A stretch of 64,000 nucleotides of DNA from Nephrocerus scutellatus (GCA_947095585.1 OX352762.1:42890537-42954536), one strand, 5' to 3'. Positions 10,905 through 24,028 are shown, numbered from the stretch's first letter. Translations and numbers: made by a program. Notes: generated from the letters alone by a model not told the origin.

Positions 10905-11640
10905 TAAAAATCGTCATATGGAATGCAATTTAGAAGTAACACAATTTATCAAAAACAACTCGACTGACATACCTTTAATATCAGAAACACACTTAACAAG
11001 CAAGAGTTTTCTAAAAACTCCCAGCCTTAAAATCTTCCACAAAAACCCCCCTAGTGGACGAGCTCACGGTGGAACAGCAATTATAATCAGACAAGATATC
11101 AAGTGCCATGAACTAAAAGGATGCAGAAAAGTCTATCTACAAGCGACAACCATCCAAATCTAGGACACACAAGGACCCCTTATAATATCTGCAATATATT
11201 GCCCACCTAAATTCACAACTTGTACCTTGGAGTACACTGAATACTTCAAATAATTGGGATCACGTTTTATCGCAGGTGGTGATTTTAAAGCAAAGAATAA
11301 GGTTTGGGGCTAAAGGTTGACAAACAAAAATGTAAGAATTCTCATGGATGCTCTGACCACGTGTAACTGTAAATTCTTAAGTACAGGAGAACCGACCTAT
11401 TGGCCAATTGACACTAGGAAAACTCCGGACCTCATAAACTTCTGCATAACTAAGAACATTAACTTAAATAAACTAACAATAAAAACTTGTCTTGACCTTT
11501 CCACAGTCCATTCACCAATCATTATTAAATATCTCAAAAACATAAATATGCCACCTTTGACTAACCACAAGACCGACTGGAATGCATTCCGATACCTTGT
11601 TGACGAAAATATTACACAAGCAAGACCATGAGAGCGCAAT
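10905..11640 (+). pseudogene. Jockey LINE ORF2 endonuclease, unit 1
   Basis: An APE-type endonuclease domain reads LKIVIWNA then, after a stop and frameshift, LISETHLTS, HGGTAIIIRQD, ISAIYCPPKF, AGGDFKAKN, STGEPTYWP, TPDLINFCITK and VHSPIIIKY. In active elements the last motifs are GDFNAKN and DHSP, so two catalytic residues appear changed (N to K, D to V). Several stops are present. Confidence 0.75.
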
Positions 11641-12525
11641 AATTCTTTTCAACGATCTTCTTTTTTCCGCGGCACTAAAGCCAACGCCTGAGATAAAACC
11701 ACCAAAAAAATACTCACTTTATGTTTCAAGGAAAAACGTAAACTAAGGAAAATTTGGCATACTACTAGATCACCACTTGACAAAGCAAACTATAACAAAT
11801 CGACTAAAGATTTAAAAGCTATTATTAAAGAACACAACAACCGTCGTATAAACAAATACTTGTCAAACCCCACTTCGAAAAACACAACCAACTTTTCTCT
11901 GTGAAAATCAAATAAAAGGCTCAAGAAAGGAACTACCCATCAACCACCTATCAAAAATCCGGACGGAACCTGGTCTAGAACATGGTTGGACAAAGCAAAA
12001 AGTCTAGCTGAATACTTCAAAACAACATTCACAAATGCAATTAATGGAAAGAATATTTCACTCCCACAAAATAACACAGCTATAAACACAAGAATTAAGA
12101 GAATATCCCCCAGAGTAATAAAACATCACTTGAAATGTATGATAACTGTAAAACTATTTCAATATTTATATATAATGCCATTATATCCCTTTATATCTTT
12201 AACGCTGTAATACGACAAAATTAATATCCTAAAATCTGGAAACTATCAAAAATAATAGCCATTCCTAAACCTGGCAAAGATCCAACGAAGCCTACTTCAT
12301 ATAGACCGATAAGTCTATTACCAATTATATCTAAAATATTCGAAAAGATAATACTTGACCGTATTGACAAAGTTATAATACATCAATCTTATCCCGGACC
12401 ACCAATTTGGTTTTCGACAAAAACATTCGACTATACAACAAGTTCATCGAGTATCAAATAAAATATTTAATGGCTTGGAAGAGGAAAAATATTGTGTATC
12501 AGTTTATCTAGACGTTCGATAGATA
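11641..12525 (+). pseudogene. Jockey LINE ORF2 RT N-terminal half, unit 1
   Basis: Frames contain the linker LRKIWHTTRSPLDKANYN, NPDGTWSRTWLDKAKSLAEYF, then IIAIPKPGKDPTKPTSYRPISLLP and ISKIFEKIILDRID, which are the finger and early palm regions of Jockey RT. The element stops before its YxDD motif, where RTE-like LINE sequence takes over near 12526. Confidence 0.75.
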
Positions 12526-13183
12526 GATAATAGGGCTCCGGTATCAGATGGTTTCCCAGGGGAGCTTATAAAAAAAGGAGGTCCCGCAATACACCAAGCA
12601 ATTCATGAACTAATAACGCCAGTATGGGAGGAAGAAGCAATGCCAGAAGACTGGCGAAGAGGCATCCTGTGCCCCGTATATAAGAAAGGTGATATCACAG
12701 CATACAGCAATTATCGTGGTATAGCGTTGTTGAGTACCGCGTATAAAACTTTCTCCTCTATCCTTCATGACAGAATAGCCCCATATGCTAAAGTCATCAT
12801 TGGTCCATACCAGTATGATCAGATTTACACCCTTAGGCAGTAAAAATATCCGGATCACTATCAAGCCCGTTCAACATCTATAATGTGCTCCGACAAGGGG
12901 ATGGTCTGGCCGGCGTCCCTGCGTCCTCTTCAACCTGGCGTTGGAGAAAGTGGTACGAGAATCTGACGTAACGGCGAGAGAAACAATCCTCTATAGGTTC
13001 ATTTAGATAATGGCTTACGCAGACGACATCGACATCGTTAGTAGAAACCAAAGGGCTGTAATGGAAGCTTTTATCCAGATCAAGCGGGCGGCACGAAATC
13101 TTTGGCTGGTGGAATGGTGGCCACGTCTGCGAGTAGAAGATCCAACATTAGTCCCTCCATTAAAATAGCGGGAAAGAAAGAAA
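12526..13183 (+). pseudogene. RTE-like LINE RT, deleted form, unit 1
   Basis: Reads VSDGFPGELIKKGGPAIHQ, MPEDWRRGILCPVYKKGD, YRGIALLSTAYKTFSSILHDRI, YDQIYTLRQ and then, after a deletion of the palm, ADDIDIVSRNQRAVMEAF at about 13018-13070. The GFIPGKSTT to GLRQ section seen in the copy at 8022-8310 is largely missing. The YADD motif survives. Confidence 0.75.
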
Positions 13184-13463
13184 GAATTTGGGAAGCCAGG
13201 ACAAAACCCTGGTTGTATAGCCAACTATGTTGACGATACTAAGTCCGCGGGTTTGTTTGTTTGCTTGTTTGTTTGTTTGTCATCAAATTTTGTAATCAAT
13301 TTTTAATCTACTTCCTATCCACCTGATTATTCAAATTTTTTATACCTGTCTATCTCCGATGTCAATACTTTCTATAAAAATTTAGACCCACATGTGTATC
13401 TTCGATGACAACTCTTTCTATAAAAATTGGGAAGGACCCAGGGTCGAGGGGCTACAAAATTTA
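13184..13463 (+). repeat. dispersed repeat inserted in the RTE-like LINE, unit 1 end
   Basis: Begins GAATTTGGGAAGCCAGGAC, contains a short GTTT microsatellite (about 13250-13282) and the CCGATG / CTTTCTATAAAAATT subunits, and ends at the array junction ACAAAATTTA. The LINE resumes immediately after the junction at a point further downstream in its ORF. Confidence 0.75.
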
Positions 13464-13890
13464 CGCGCACGGCTACTTAAAGCCAACAAAGCCTACTATA
13501 GTCTGTCGACTCTTCAAATCCAGGAATTTAACCATAACATCAAAGCTGTTGGAGTATAAAACAATGGTCATACCAGTACTTACATATGGATCCTAGACTT
13601 GGGTGCTTATCAAAAAGCATTCTGACCTCTTAGCCGCGTTCTTACGGAGAATTGTTGGCCCCATATGTGAGGAAAGACGATTCCGGAGACTCTACAATGA
13701 TGAGATCTACGAGCGTTATTGCGATGACAACATCGTGAAGATAATTAAGATCGGTAGGCTCTGGTGGGCAGGACACCTAGCTCGCATGAGCGAAGAGGAT
13801 CCTGGTCGGAAGGTCCTTTGCGGTAGGATTAATGGAGAACACGAAAGCGAGGCCGGCCAAGCCTACGCTGGAAGGATGGCGTAGACCAGG
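13464..13890 (+). pseudogene. RTE-like LINE C-terminal end, unit 2
   Basis: Same domain as 8617-9000: LLKANKAYYSL, LEYKTMVIPVLTYGS, RRLYNDEIYERYCDDNIVKIIKIGRLWWAGHLARM, here with C for R in YERYCD and W for R in GRLWW. A TAG after TYGS splits the frame in units 1, 2 and 4. Confidence 0.75.
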
Positions 13891-14140
13891 GATACCAAAA
13901 TGCCAATATTTTTGGTAATTTCTTAATTCTTATATAATTCAATACAATGCTTCTTCTTATACTAGTATTTACAGTAAAAGCGATAAAATATTTTTATTTA
14001 AATTTTCGTAACATTACCCCCGCTTTATTTCTGTTCGTCCGAAACAGTTTCAGCACTCCTCCTGAGATTGTACCCCTTCAATATGTCAATGTGGACGACT
14101 TTCATTTTACATACGGGTGTTTGTTGAATCGTCTTGTTGA

Positions 14141-14629
14141 ATCCTCTTGTACATTGAATGGTCTTGTACATTGCCAATGCCAATACTTCATTCATCAAGT
14201 TTTATCTAGCAGTTGCCATGAAATTAACCTTTAATTCATCGTCTCGAAGAGAATTAATAACGGCATCCACTCTTTGTTCGCCTTCTATATCAGGTGGAAC
14301 ACTGTCTACAACTGTATTTTGCATCACTCTTGGGTGTTAGAGTGCCCGGACCGCAAATCCAACTCTTTCAGGATTCTTCCGGAATTCGTCTCTGCGTCTT
14401 GAACCATCTGTGACACATCTGCTGCCTTGCTTCGTAGCGCTAGGGTTTGAGCCTTAAGTTGTTCCGCAGCAAGCCATCCGTTATAACACACAGCAGCTTT
14501 CACTGAACTTTGAAGTTTTCAAATCCCGTATCACCATCAAACGTAGGAGGTTTTAAAATGCCTTTATTAATTCTCGATGATTGTGGAATAAGTCGGGTCT
14601 CAAGCTTCTTTTGATGTAATTTGGAATCT
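14141..14629 (-). pseudogene. Ty3/gypsy-type gag fragment, unit 2
   Basis: Counterpart of the unit 1 gag but lacking its N-terminal part through the 339-bp deletion, which fuses it directly to the LINE fragment at 14640. It reads EQLKAQTLALRSKAADVSQM and is one codon longer there than unit 1. Confidence 0.6.
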
Positions 14630-14639
14630 TATTCTTGCA

Positions 14640-15030
14640 TCCGCCGAACGTCCGAAGAAAGGTCTAATGGTGGAGCCGTGAGCTCGAGTTGAGACACGGG
14701 TATTTCGGTTGGGTTGGAGGATAGGCGGTATGCATCTGGATATTTCTTTTGAGCACCGCTTATGGAAAAAGCGATAAAACAGTGACAAGCAGGAAAAATT
14801 CCTACGATGTTCAATCAATTCGATTGTTTTGTTTTCGCGATATTTACGTCACCAATAACTTTTATCGCGCGGTTCTGAATTCTGTCGAGTAGATGCAATG
14901 TGGTCTTGGGACCACTTGCCCAAACAATACAGTTGTATTCAAGTTAAGGGCGAATATATGCCTTGTAAATAGTAGCCTGAAGGAGTACGGTACATCTTGC
15001 AACGTTTTTAAAAACCTAAATATTTCGCAG
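14640..15030 (-). pseudogene. Jockey/CR1-type RT C-terminus, unit 2 (truncated)
   Basis: Reads from the YFTPSDLA-like region through RRNFSCLSLFYRFF, KEISRCIPPI and STRAHGSTIRPFFGR, then jumps into gag sequence. The terminal SRTIIMWNEMPDSVF part present in unit 1 is deleted. Confidence 0.7.
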
Positions 15031-15122
15031 CATAACATGAAATGCGCACTCAGTGGGGAACCACATACCGCAAACTATAAGGGTTGCGAAAAGCACTCAA
15101 GGTACAAGGATATCTCGCACTA
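15026..15122 (+). pseudogene. Jockey ORF1 C-terminal end, unit 2
   Basis: CALSGEPHTANYKGC is retained. A 7-bp loss just after it (against unit 1) shifts the frame to a stop after KDISH. Confidence 0.6.
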
Positions 15123-15436
15123 AGGAAAAAACGATTAAAGAGCAGAACACATAGAATAGTAGAGAAAATAAAAACCACGACGCCAATGCACTGAAACTGT
15201 CCCTAGCATGATTCAACCTTTGACAACATTTGCTGACGCAGTTAAAAACAACTCACTGCATGTTAAAAAAATAATACCCCTCCCACAAACAATAAACTGC
15301 AAAACTTAACAAAACCCACAGATGACCTATCCGAAATCAAATAAATTATGAAACAACTAATAACATAGATCTCTAATATGATGAACCTACTTACTCTATT
15401 AATGATTAACATAAATAATATACAGTAATTTATATC

Positions 15437-16170
15437 TAAAAATCGTCATATGGAATGCAATTTAGAAGTAACACAATTTATCAAAAACAACTCGACTGAC
15501 ATACCTTTAATATCAGAAACACACTTAACAAGCAAGAGTTTTCTAAAAACTCCCAGCTTTAAAATCTTCCACAAAAACCCTCCTAGTGGACGAGCTCACG
15601 GTGGAACAGCAATTATAATCAGACAAGATATCAAGTGCCATGAACTAGAAGGATGCAGAAAAGTCTATCTACAAGCGAAACCCATCCAAATCTAGGACAC
15701 ACAAGGACCCTTATAATATCTGCAATATATTGCCCACCTAAATTCACAACTTGTACCTTGGAGTACACTGAATACTTCAAATAATTGGGATCACGTTTTA
15801 TCGCAGGTGGTGATTTTAAAGCAAAGAATAAGGTTTGGGGCTAAAGGTTGACAAACAAAAATGGAAGAATTCTCATGGATGCTCTGACCACGTGTAACTG
15901 TAAATTCTTAAGTACAGGAGAACCGACCTATTGGCCAATTGACACTAGGAAAACTCCGGACCTCATAGACTTCTGCATAACTAAGAACATTAACTTAAAT
16001 AAACTAACAATAAAAACTTGTCTTGACCTTTCCACAGTCCACTCACCAATCATTATTAAATATCTCAAAAACATAAATATGCCACCTTTGACTAACCACA
16101 AGACCGACTGGAATGCATTTCGATAACTTGTTGACGAAAATATTACACAAGCAAGACCATGAGAGCGCAA
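15437..16170 (+). pseudogene. Jockey ORF2 endonuclease, unit 2
   Basis: Same domain and same VHSP change as unit 1. It has TPDLIDFCITK, where unit 1 has N for D, so unit 2 is closer to the expected family sequence at that residue. Confidence 0.75.
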
Positions 16171-17054
16171 TAATTCTTTTCGACGATCTTCTTTTTTCCG
16201 CGGCACTAAAGCCAACGCCTGAGATAAAACCACCAAAAAAATACTCACATAAAGTCAAGGAAAAACGTAAACTAAGGAAAATTTGGCATACTACTAGATC
16301 ACCACTTGACAAAGCAAACTATAACAAATCGACTAAAGATCTAAAAGTTATTATTAAAGAACACAACAACCGTCGTATAAACAAATACTTGTCAAACCCC
16401 ACTCCGAAAAACACAACCAACTTTTCTCTGTGAAAATTAAATAAAAGGCTCAAGAAAGGAACTACCCATTAACCACCTATCAAAAATCCGGACGGAACCT
16501 GGTCTAGAACATGGATGGACAAAGCAAAAAGTCTAGCTGAATACTTCAAAACAACATTCACAAATGCAATTAATGGAAAGAATATTTCACTCCCACAAAA
16601 TAACACAGCTATAAACACAAGAATTAAGAGAATATCCCCCAGAGTAATAAAACATCACTTGAAATGTATGATAACTGTAAAACTATTTCAATATTTATAT
16701 ATAATGCCATTATATCCCTTTATACCTTTAACGCTGTAATACGACAAAATTAATATCCTAAAATCTGGAAACTATCAAAAATAATAGCCATTCCTAAACC
16801 TGGCAAAGATCCAACGAAGCCGACTTCATATAGACCGATAAGTCTATTACCAATTATATCTAAAATATTCGAAAAGATAATACTTGACCGTATTGACAAA
16901 GTTATAATACATCAATCTTATCCCGGACCACCAATTTGGTTTTCGACAAAAACATTCGACTATACAACAAGTTCATCGAGTATCAAATAAAATATTTAAT
17001 GGCTTGGAAGAGGAAAAATATTGTGTATCAGTTTATCTAGACGTTCGATAGATA
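16171..17054 (+). pseudogene. Jockey ORF2 RT N-terminal half, unit 2
   Basis: Retains KYSHKVKEKRKLRKIWHTT in one frame, where unit 1 has a small insertion. It then follows the same sequence through PTSYRPISLLP up to the RTE-like junction. Confidence 0.75.
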
Positions 17055-17727
17055 GATAATAGGGCTCCGGTATCAGATGGTTTCCCAGGGGAGCTTATAA
17101 AAAAAGGAGGTCCCGCAATACACCAAGCAATTCATGAACTAATAACGCCAGTATGGGAGGAAGAAGCAATGCCAGAAGACTGGCGAAGAGGCATCCTGTG
17201 CCCCGTATATAAGAAAGGAGATATCACAGCATACAGAAATTATCGTGGTATAGCGTTGTTGAGTACCGCGTATAAAACTTTCTCCTCTATCCTTCATGAC
17301 AGAATAGCCCCATATGCTAAAGTCATCATTGGTCCATACCAGTATGATCAGATTTACACCCTTAGGCAGTAAAAATATCCGGATCACTATCAAGCCCGTT
17401 CAACATCTATAATGTGCTCCGACAAGGGGATGGTCTGGCCGGCGTCCCTGCGTCCTCTTCAACCTGGCGTTGGAGAAAGTGGTACGAGACTCTGACGTAA
17501 CGGCGAGAGAAACAATCCTCTATAGGTCCATTTAGATATTGGCTTACGCAGACGACATCGACATCGTTAGTAGAAACCAAAGGGCTGTAATGGAAGCTTT
17601 TATCCAGATCAAGCGGGCGGCACGAAATCTTGGGCTGGTGGAATGGTGGCCACGTCTGCGAGTAGAAGATCCAACATTAGTCCCTCCATTAAAATAGCGG
17701 GAAAGAATGGCGTAGACTAGGATGTCA
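17055..17727 (+). pseudogene. RTE-like LINE RT, deleted form, unit 2
   Basis: Same deleted RT as unit 1, with YRNYRGIALL (S in unit 1) and a YADD-type motif near 17546. A short LINE C-terminal piece (GAATGGCGTAGACTAGGATG) before the repeat is present here but lost in unit 1. Confidence 0.75.
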
Positions 17728-18008
17728 AGAATTTGGGAAGCCAGGACAAAACCCTGGTTGTATAGCCAACTATGTTGACGATACTAAGTCCGCGGGTTTG
17801 TTTGTTTGCTTGTTTGTTTGTTTGTCATCAAATTTTGTAATCAATTTTTAATCTACTTCCTATCCACCTGATTATTCAAATTTTTTATACCTGTCTATCT
17901 CCGATGTCAATACTTTCTATAAAAATTTAGACCCACATGTGTATCTTCGATGACAACTCTTTCTATAAAAATTGGGAAGGACCCAGGGTCGAGGGGCTAC
18001 AAAATTTA
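17728..18008 (+). repeat. dispersed repeat, unit 2 end
   Basis: As in unit 1. The junction to unit 3 has lost 16 bp between two TTA copies, so the next unit starts at AAGCCAAC. Confidence 0.75.
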
Positions 18009-18415
18009 AAGCCAACAAAGCCTACTATAGTCTGTCGACTCTTCAAATCCAGGAATTTAACCATAACATCAAAGCTGTTGGAGTATAAAACAATGGTCAT
18101 ACCAGTACTTACATATGGATCCTTGACTTGGGTGCTTATCAAAAAGCATTCTGACCTCTTAGCCGCGTTCTTACGGAGAATTGTTGGCCCCATATGTGAG
18201 GAAAGACGATTCCGGAGACTCTACAATGATGAGATCTACGAGCGTTATTGCGATGACAACATCGTGAAGATAATTAAGATCGGTAGGCTCTGGTGGGCAG
18301 GACACCTAGCTCGCATGAGCGAAGAGGATCCTGGTCGGAAGGTCCTTTGCGGTAGGATTAATGGAGAACACGAAAGCGAGGCCGGCCAAGCCTACGCTGG
18401 AAGGATGGCGTAGAC
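18009..18415 (+). pseudogene. RTE-like LINE C-terminal end, unit 3
   Basis: In this unit TTG replaces the TAG after TYGS, so the frame stays open from the repeat through LTYGSLTWVLIKKHSDLL to GRMA (158 residues from 17937). This ORF is partly encoded by the repeat and is not an authentic gene. Confidence 0.7.
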
Positions 18416-18669
18416 CAGGGATACCAAAATGCCAATATTTTTGGTAATTTCTTAATTCTTATATAATTCAATACAATGCTTCTTCTTATACTAGTATTTA
18501 CAGTAAAAGCGATAAAATATTTTTATTTAAATTTTCGTAACATTACCCCCGCTTTATTTCTGTTCGTCCGAAACAGTTTCAGCACTCCTCCTGAGATTGT
18601 ACCCCTTCAATATGTCAATGTGGACGACTTTCATTTTACATACGGGTGTTTGTTGAATCGTCTTGTTGA

Positions 18670-19158
18670 ATCCTCTTGTACATTGAATGGTCTTGTACAT
18701 TGCCAATGCCAATACTTCATTCATCAAGTTTTATCTAGCAGTTGCCATGAAATTAACCTTTAATTCATCGTCTCGAAGAGAATTAATAACGGCATCCACT
18801 CTTTGTTCGCCTTCTATATCAGGTGGAACACTGTCTACAACTGTATTTTGCATCACTCTTGGGTGTTAGAGTGCCCGGACCGCAAATCCAACTCTTTCAG
18901 GATTCTTCCGGAATTCGTCTCTGCGTCTTGAACCATCTGTGACACATCTGCTGCCTTGCTTCGTAGCGCTAGGGTTTGAGCCTTAAGTTGTTCCGCAGCA
19001 AGCCATCCGTTATAACACACAGCAGCTTTCACTGAACTTTGAAGTTTTCAAATCCCGTATCACCATCAAACGTAGGAGGTTTTAAAATGCCTTTATTAAT
19101 TCTCGATGATTGTGGAATAAGTCGGGTCTCAAGCTTCTTTTGATGTAATTTGGAATCT
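18670..19158 (-). pseudogene. Ty3/gypsy-type gag fragment, unit 3
   Basis: Essentially the unit 2 sequence shifted by 4529 bp, with the same deletion boundary. Confidence 0.6.
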
Positions 19159-19168
19159 TATTCTTGCA

Positions 19169-19560
19169 TCCGCCGAACGTCCGAAGAAAGGTCTAATGGT
19201 GGAGCCGTGAGCTCGAGTTGAGACACGGGTATTTCGGTTGGGTTGGAGGATAGGCGGTATGCATCTGGATATTTCTTTTGAGCACCGCTTATGGAAAAAG
19301 CGATAAAACAGTGACAAGCAGGAAAAATTCCTACGATGTTCAATCAATTCGATTGTTTTGTTTTCGCGATATTTACGTCATCAATAACTTTTATCGCGCG
19401 GTTGTGAATTCTGTCGAGTAGATGCAATGTGGTCTTGGGACCACCTGCCCAAACAATACAGTTGTATTCAAGTTAAGGGCGAATATATGCCTTGTAAATA
19501 GTAGCCTGAAGGAGTACGGTACATCTTGCAACGTTTTTAAAAACCTAAATATTTCGCAGC
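19169..19560 (-). pseudogene. Jockey/CR1-type RT C-terminus, unit 3
   Basis: Same truncated form as unit 2, with scattered single-base differences (for example near 19380 and 19404). Confidence 0.7.
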
Positions 19561-20700
19561 ATAACATGAAATGCGCACTCAGTGGGGAACCACATACCGC
19601 AAACTATAAGGGTTGCGAAAAGCACTCATGGTACAAGGATATCTCGCACTAAGGAAAAAACGATTAAAGAGCAGAACACATAGAATAGTAGAGAAAATAA
19701 AAACCACGACGCCAATGCACTGAAACTGTCCCTAGCATGATTCAACCTTTGACAACATTTGCTGACGCAGTTAAAAACAACTCACTGCATGTTAAAAAAA
19801 TAATACCCCTCCCACAAACAATAAACTGCAAAACTTAACAAAACCCACAGATGACCTATCCGAAATCAAATAAATTATGAAACAACTAATAACATAGATC
19901 TCTAATATGATGAACCTACTTACTCTATTAATGATTAACATAAATAATATACAGTAATTTATATCTAAAAATCGTCATATGGAATGCAATTTAGAAGTAA
20001 CACAATTTATCAAAAACAACTCGACTGACATACCTTTAATATCAGAAACACACTTAACAAGCAAGAGTTTTCTAAAAACTCCCAGCTTTAAAATCTTCCA
20101 CAAAAACCCTCCTAGTGGACGAGCTCACGGTGGAACAGCAATTAAAATCAGACAAGATATCAAGTGCCATGAACTAGAAAGATGCAGAAAAGTCTATCTA
20201 CAAGCGAAACCCATCCAAATCTAGGACACACAAGGACCCTTATAATATCTGCAATATATTGCCCACCTAAATTCACAACTTGTACCTTGGAGTACACTGA
20301 ATACTTCAAATAATTGGGATTACGTTTTATCGCAGGTGGTGATTTTAAAGCAAAGAATAAGGTTTGGGGCTAAAGGTTGACAAACAAAAATGGAAGAATT
20401 CTCATGGATGCTCTGACCACGTGTAACTGTAAATTCTTAAGTACAGGAGAACCGACCTATTGGCCAATTGACACTAGGAAAACTCCGGACCTCATAGACT
20501 TCTGCATAACTAAGAACATTAACTTAAATAAACTAACAATAAAAACTTGTCTTGACCTTTCCACAGTCCACTCACCAATCATTATTAAATATCTCAAAAA
20601 CATAAATATGCCACCTTTGACTAACCACAAGACCGACTGGAATGCATTTCGATACCTTGTTGACGAAAATATTACACAAGCAAGACCATGAGAGCGCAAT
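19558..20700 (+). pseudogene. Jockey ORF1 end and ORF2 endonuclease, unit 3
   Basis: Carries the Ser-substituted zinc knuckle, then the endonuclease motifs SETHLTS, HGGTAIKIRQD, GGDFKAKN and VHSPIIIKY. I to K in GGTAIKIR and G to R in ELERCRK are private to this unit. Confidence 0.7.
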
Positions 20701-21583
20701 AATTCTTTTCAACGATCTTCTTTTTTCCGCGGCACTAAATCCAACGCCTGAGATAAAACCACCAAAAAAATACTCACATAAAGTCAAGGAAAAACGTAAA
20801 CTAAGAAAAATTTGGCATACTACTAGATCACCACTTGACAAAGCAAACTATAACAAATCGACTAAAGATCTAAAAGTTATTATTAAAGAACACAACAACC
20901 GTCGTATAAACAAATACTTGTCAAACCCCACTCCGAAAAACACAACCAACTTTTCTCTGTGAAAATTAAATAAAAGGCTCAAGAAAGGAACTACCCATCA
21001 ACCACCTATCAAAAATCCGGACGGAACCTGGTCTAGAACATGGATGGACAAAGCAAAAAGTCTAGCTGAATACTTCAAAACAACATTCACAAATGCAATT
21101 AATGGAAAGAATATTTCACTCCCACAAAATAACACAGCTATAAACACAAGAATTAAGAGAATATCCCCCAGAGTAATAAAACATCACTTGAAATGTATGA
21201 TAACTGTAAAACTATTTCAATATTTATATATAATGCCATTATATCCCTTTATATCTTTAACGCTGTAATACGACAAAATTAATATCCTAAAATCTGGAAA
21301 CTATCAAAAATAATAGCCATTCCTAAACCTGGCAAAGATCCAACGAAGCCTACTTCATATAGACCGATAAGTCTATTACAAATTATATCTAAAATATTCG
21401 AAAAGATAATACTTGACCGTATTGACAAAATTATAATACATCAATCTTATCCCGGACCACCAATTTGGTTTTCGACAAAAACATTCGACTATACAACAAG
21501 TTCATCGAGTATCAAATAAAATATTTAATGGCTTGAAAGAGGAAAAATATTGTGTATCAGTTTATCTAGACGTTCGATAGATA
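20701..21583 (+). pseudogene. Jockey ORF2 RT N-terminal half, unit 3
   Basis: Same content as unit 2 through PTSYRPISL, with private substitutions at about 21380 and 21430. Confidence 0.7.
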
Positions 21584-22256
21584 GATAATAGGGCTCCGGT
21601 ATCAGATGGTTTCCCAGGGGAGCTTATAAAAAAAGGAGGTCCCGCAATACACCAAGCAATTCATGAACTAATAACGCCAGTATGGGAGGAAGAAGCAATG
21701 CCAGAAGACTGGCGAAGAGGCATCCTGTGCCCCGTATATAAGAAAGGAGATATCACAGCATACAGAAATTATCGTGGTATAGCGTTGTTGAGTACCGCGT
21801 ATAAAACTTTCTCCTCTATCCTTCATGACAGAATAGCCCCATATGCTAAAGTCATCATTGGTCCATACCAGTATGATCAGATTTACACCCTTAGGCAGTA
21901 AAAATATCCGGATCACTATCAAGCCCGTTCAACATCTATAATGTGCTCCGACAAGTGGATGGTCTGGCCGGCGTCCCTGCGTCCTCTTCAACCTGGCGTT
22001 GGAGAAAGTGGTACGAGACTCTGACGTAACGGCGAGAGAAACAATCCTCTATAGGTCCATTTAGATATTGGCTTACGCAGACGACATCGACATCGTTAGT
22101 AGAAACCAAAGGGCTGTAATGGAAGCTTTTATCCAGATCAAGCGGGCGGCACGAAATCTTGGGCTGGTGGAATGGTGGCCACGTCTGCGAGTAGAAGATC
22201 CAACATTAGTCCCTCCATTAAAATAGCGGGAAAGATTGGCGTAGACTAGGATGCCA
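21584..22256 (+). pseudogene. RTE-like LINE RT, deleted form, unit 3
   Basis: Same deleted RT with the palm gap; the YADD-type motif is near 22075. Confidence 0.7.
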
Positions 22257-22537
22257 AGAATTTGGGAAGCCAGGACAAAACCCTGGTTGTATAGCCAACT
22301 ATGTTGACGATACTAAGTCCGCGGGTTTGTTTGTTTGCTTGTTTGTTTGTTTGTCATCAAATTTTGTAATCAATTTTTAATCTACTTCCTATCCACCTGA
22401 TTATTCAAATTTTTTATACCTGTCTATCTCCGATGTCAATACTTTCTATAAAAATTTAGACCCACATGTGTATCTTCGATGACAACTCTTTCTATAAAAA
22501 TTGGGAAGGACCCAGGGTCGAGGGGCTACAAAATTTA
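22257..22537 (+). repeat. dispersed repeat, unit 3 end
   Basis: Full junction form ACAAAATTTACGCGCACGG, identical to the unit 1/2 junction. Confidence 0.75.
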
Positions 22538-22960
22538 CGCGCACGGCTACTTAAAGCCAACAAAGCCTACTATAGTCTGTCGACTCTTCAAATCCAGGAA
22601 TTTAACCATAACATCAAAGCTGTTGGAGTATAAAACAATGGTCATACCAGTACTTACATATGGATCCTAGACTTGGGTGCTTATCAAAAAGCATTCTGAC
22701 CTCTTAGCCGCGTTCTTACGGAGAATTGTTGGCCCCATATGTGAGGAAAGACGATTCCGGAGACTCTACAATGATGAGATCTACGAGCGTTATTGCGATG
22801 ACAACATCGTGAAGATAATTAAGATCGGTAGGCTCTGGTGGGCAGGACACCTAGCTCGCATGAGCGAAGAGGATCCTGGTCGGAAGGTCCTTTGCGGTAG
22901 GATTAATGGAGAACACGAAAGCGAGGCCGGCCAAGCCTACGCTGGAAGGATGGCGTAGAC
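22538..22960 (+). pseudogene. RTE-like LINE C-terminal end, unit 4
   Basis: Matches unit 2, including the TAG after TYGS. Confidence 0.7.
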
Positions 22961-23214
22961 CAGGGATACCAAAATGCCAATATTTTTGGTAATTTCTTAA
23001 TTCTTATATAATTCAATACAATGCTTCTTCTTATACTAGTATTTACAGTAAAAGCGATAAAATATTTTTATTTAAATTTTCGTAACATTACCCCCACTTT
23101 ATTTCTGTTCGTCCGAAACAGTTTCAGCACTCCTCCTGAGATTGTACCCCTTCAATATGTCAATGTGGACGACTTTCATTTTACATACGGGTGTTTGTTG
23201 AATCGTCTTGTTGA

Positions 23215-23703
23215 ATCCTCTTGTACATTGAATGGTCTTGTACATTGTCAATGCCAATACTTCATTCATCAAGTTTTATCTAGCAGTTGCCATGAAATTA
23301 ACCTTTAATTCATCGTCTCGAACAGAATTAATAACGGCATCAACTCTTTGTTCGCCTTCTATATCAGGTGGAACACTGTCTACAACTGTATTTTGCATCA
23401 CTCTTGGGTGTTAGAGTGCCCGGACCGCAAATCCAACTCTTTCAGGATTCTTCCGGAATTCGTCTCTGCGTCTTGAACCATCTGTGACACATCTGCTGCC
23501 TTGCTTCGTAGCGCTAGGGTTTGAGCCTTAAGTTGTTCCGCAGCAAGCCATCCGTTATAACACACAGCAGCTTTCACTGAACTTTGAAGTTTTCAAATCC
23601 CGTATCACCATCAAACGTAGGAGGTTTTAAAATGCCTTTATTAATTCTCGATGATTGTGGAATAAGTCGGGTCTCAAGCTTCTTTTGATGTAATTTGGAA
23701 TCT
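23215..23703 (-). pseudogene. Ty3/gypsy-type gag fragment, unit 4
   Basis: Same truncated gag as units 2 and 3, with a few private substitutions near 23325. Confidence 0.6.
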
Positions 23704-23713
23704 TATTCTTGCA

Positions 23714-24028
23714 TCCGCCGAACGTCCGAAGAAAGGTCTAATGGTGGAGCCGTGAGCTCGAGTTGAGACACGGGTATTTCGGTTGGGTTGGAGGATAGGC
23801 GGTATGCATCTGGATATTTCTTTTGAGCACCGCTTATGGAAAAAGCGATAAAACAGTGACAAGCAGGAAAAATTCCTACGATGTTCAATCAATTCGATTG
23901 TTTTGTTTTCGCGATATTTACGTCACCAATAACTTTTATCGCGCGGTTCTGAATTCTGTCGAGTAGATGCAATGTGGTCTTGGGACCACCTGCCCAAACA
24001 ATACAGTTGTATTCAAGTTAAGGGCGAA
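23714..24028 (-). pseudogene. Jockey/CR1-type RT C-terminus, unit 4, cut by deletion
   Basis: Runs to GGGCGAATT and is then joined to Jockey RT sequence. The 1707-bp deletion removes the rest of this fragment, the ORF1 end and the whole endonuclease. About four bases at the join match neither side. Confidence 0.75.

Noticed and set aside
13250..13282. GTTT microsatellite (and copies in other units)
   Set aside because: A short simple repeat within the dispersed repeat; not a separate feature of interest.
17937..18413. 158-residue ORF in array unit 3
   Set aside because: It is only longer than its sisters because a TAG became TTG; the N-terminus is repeat sequence.
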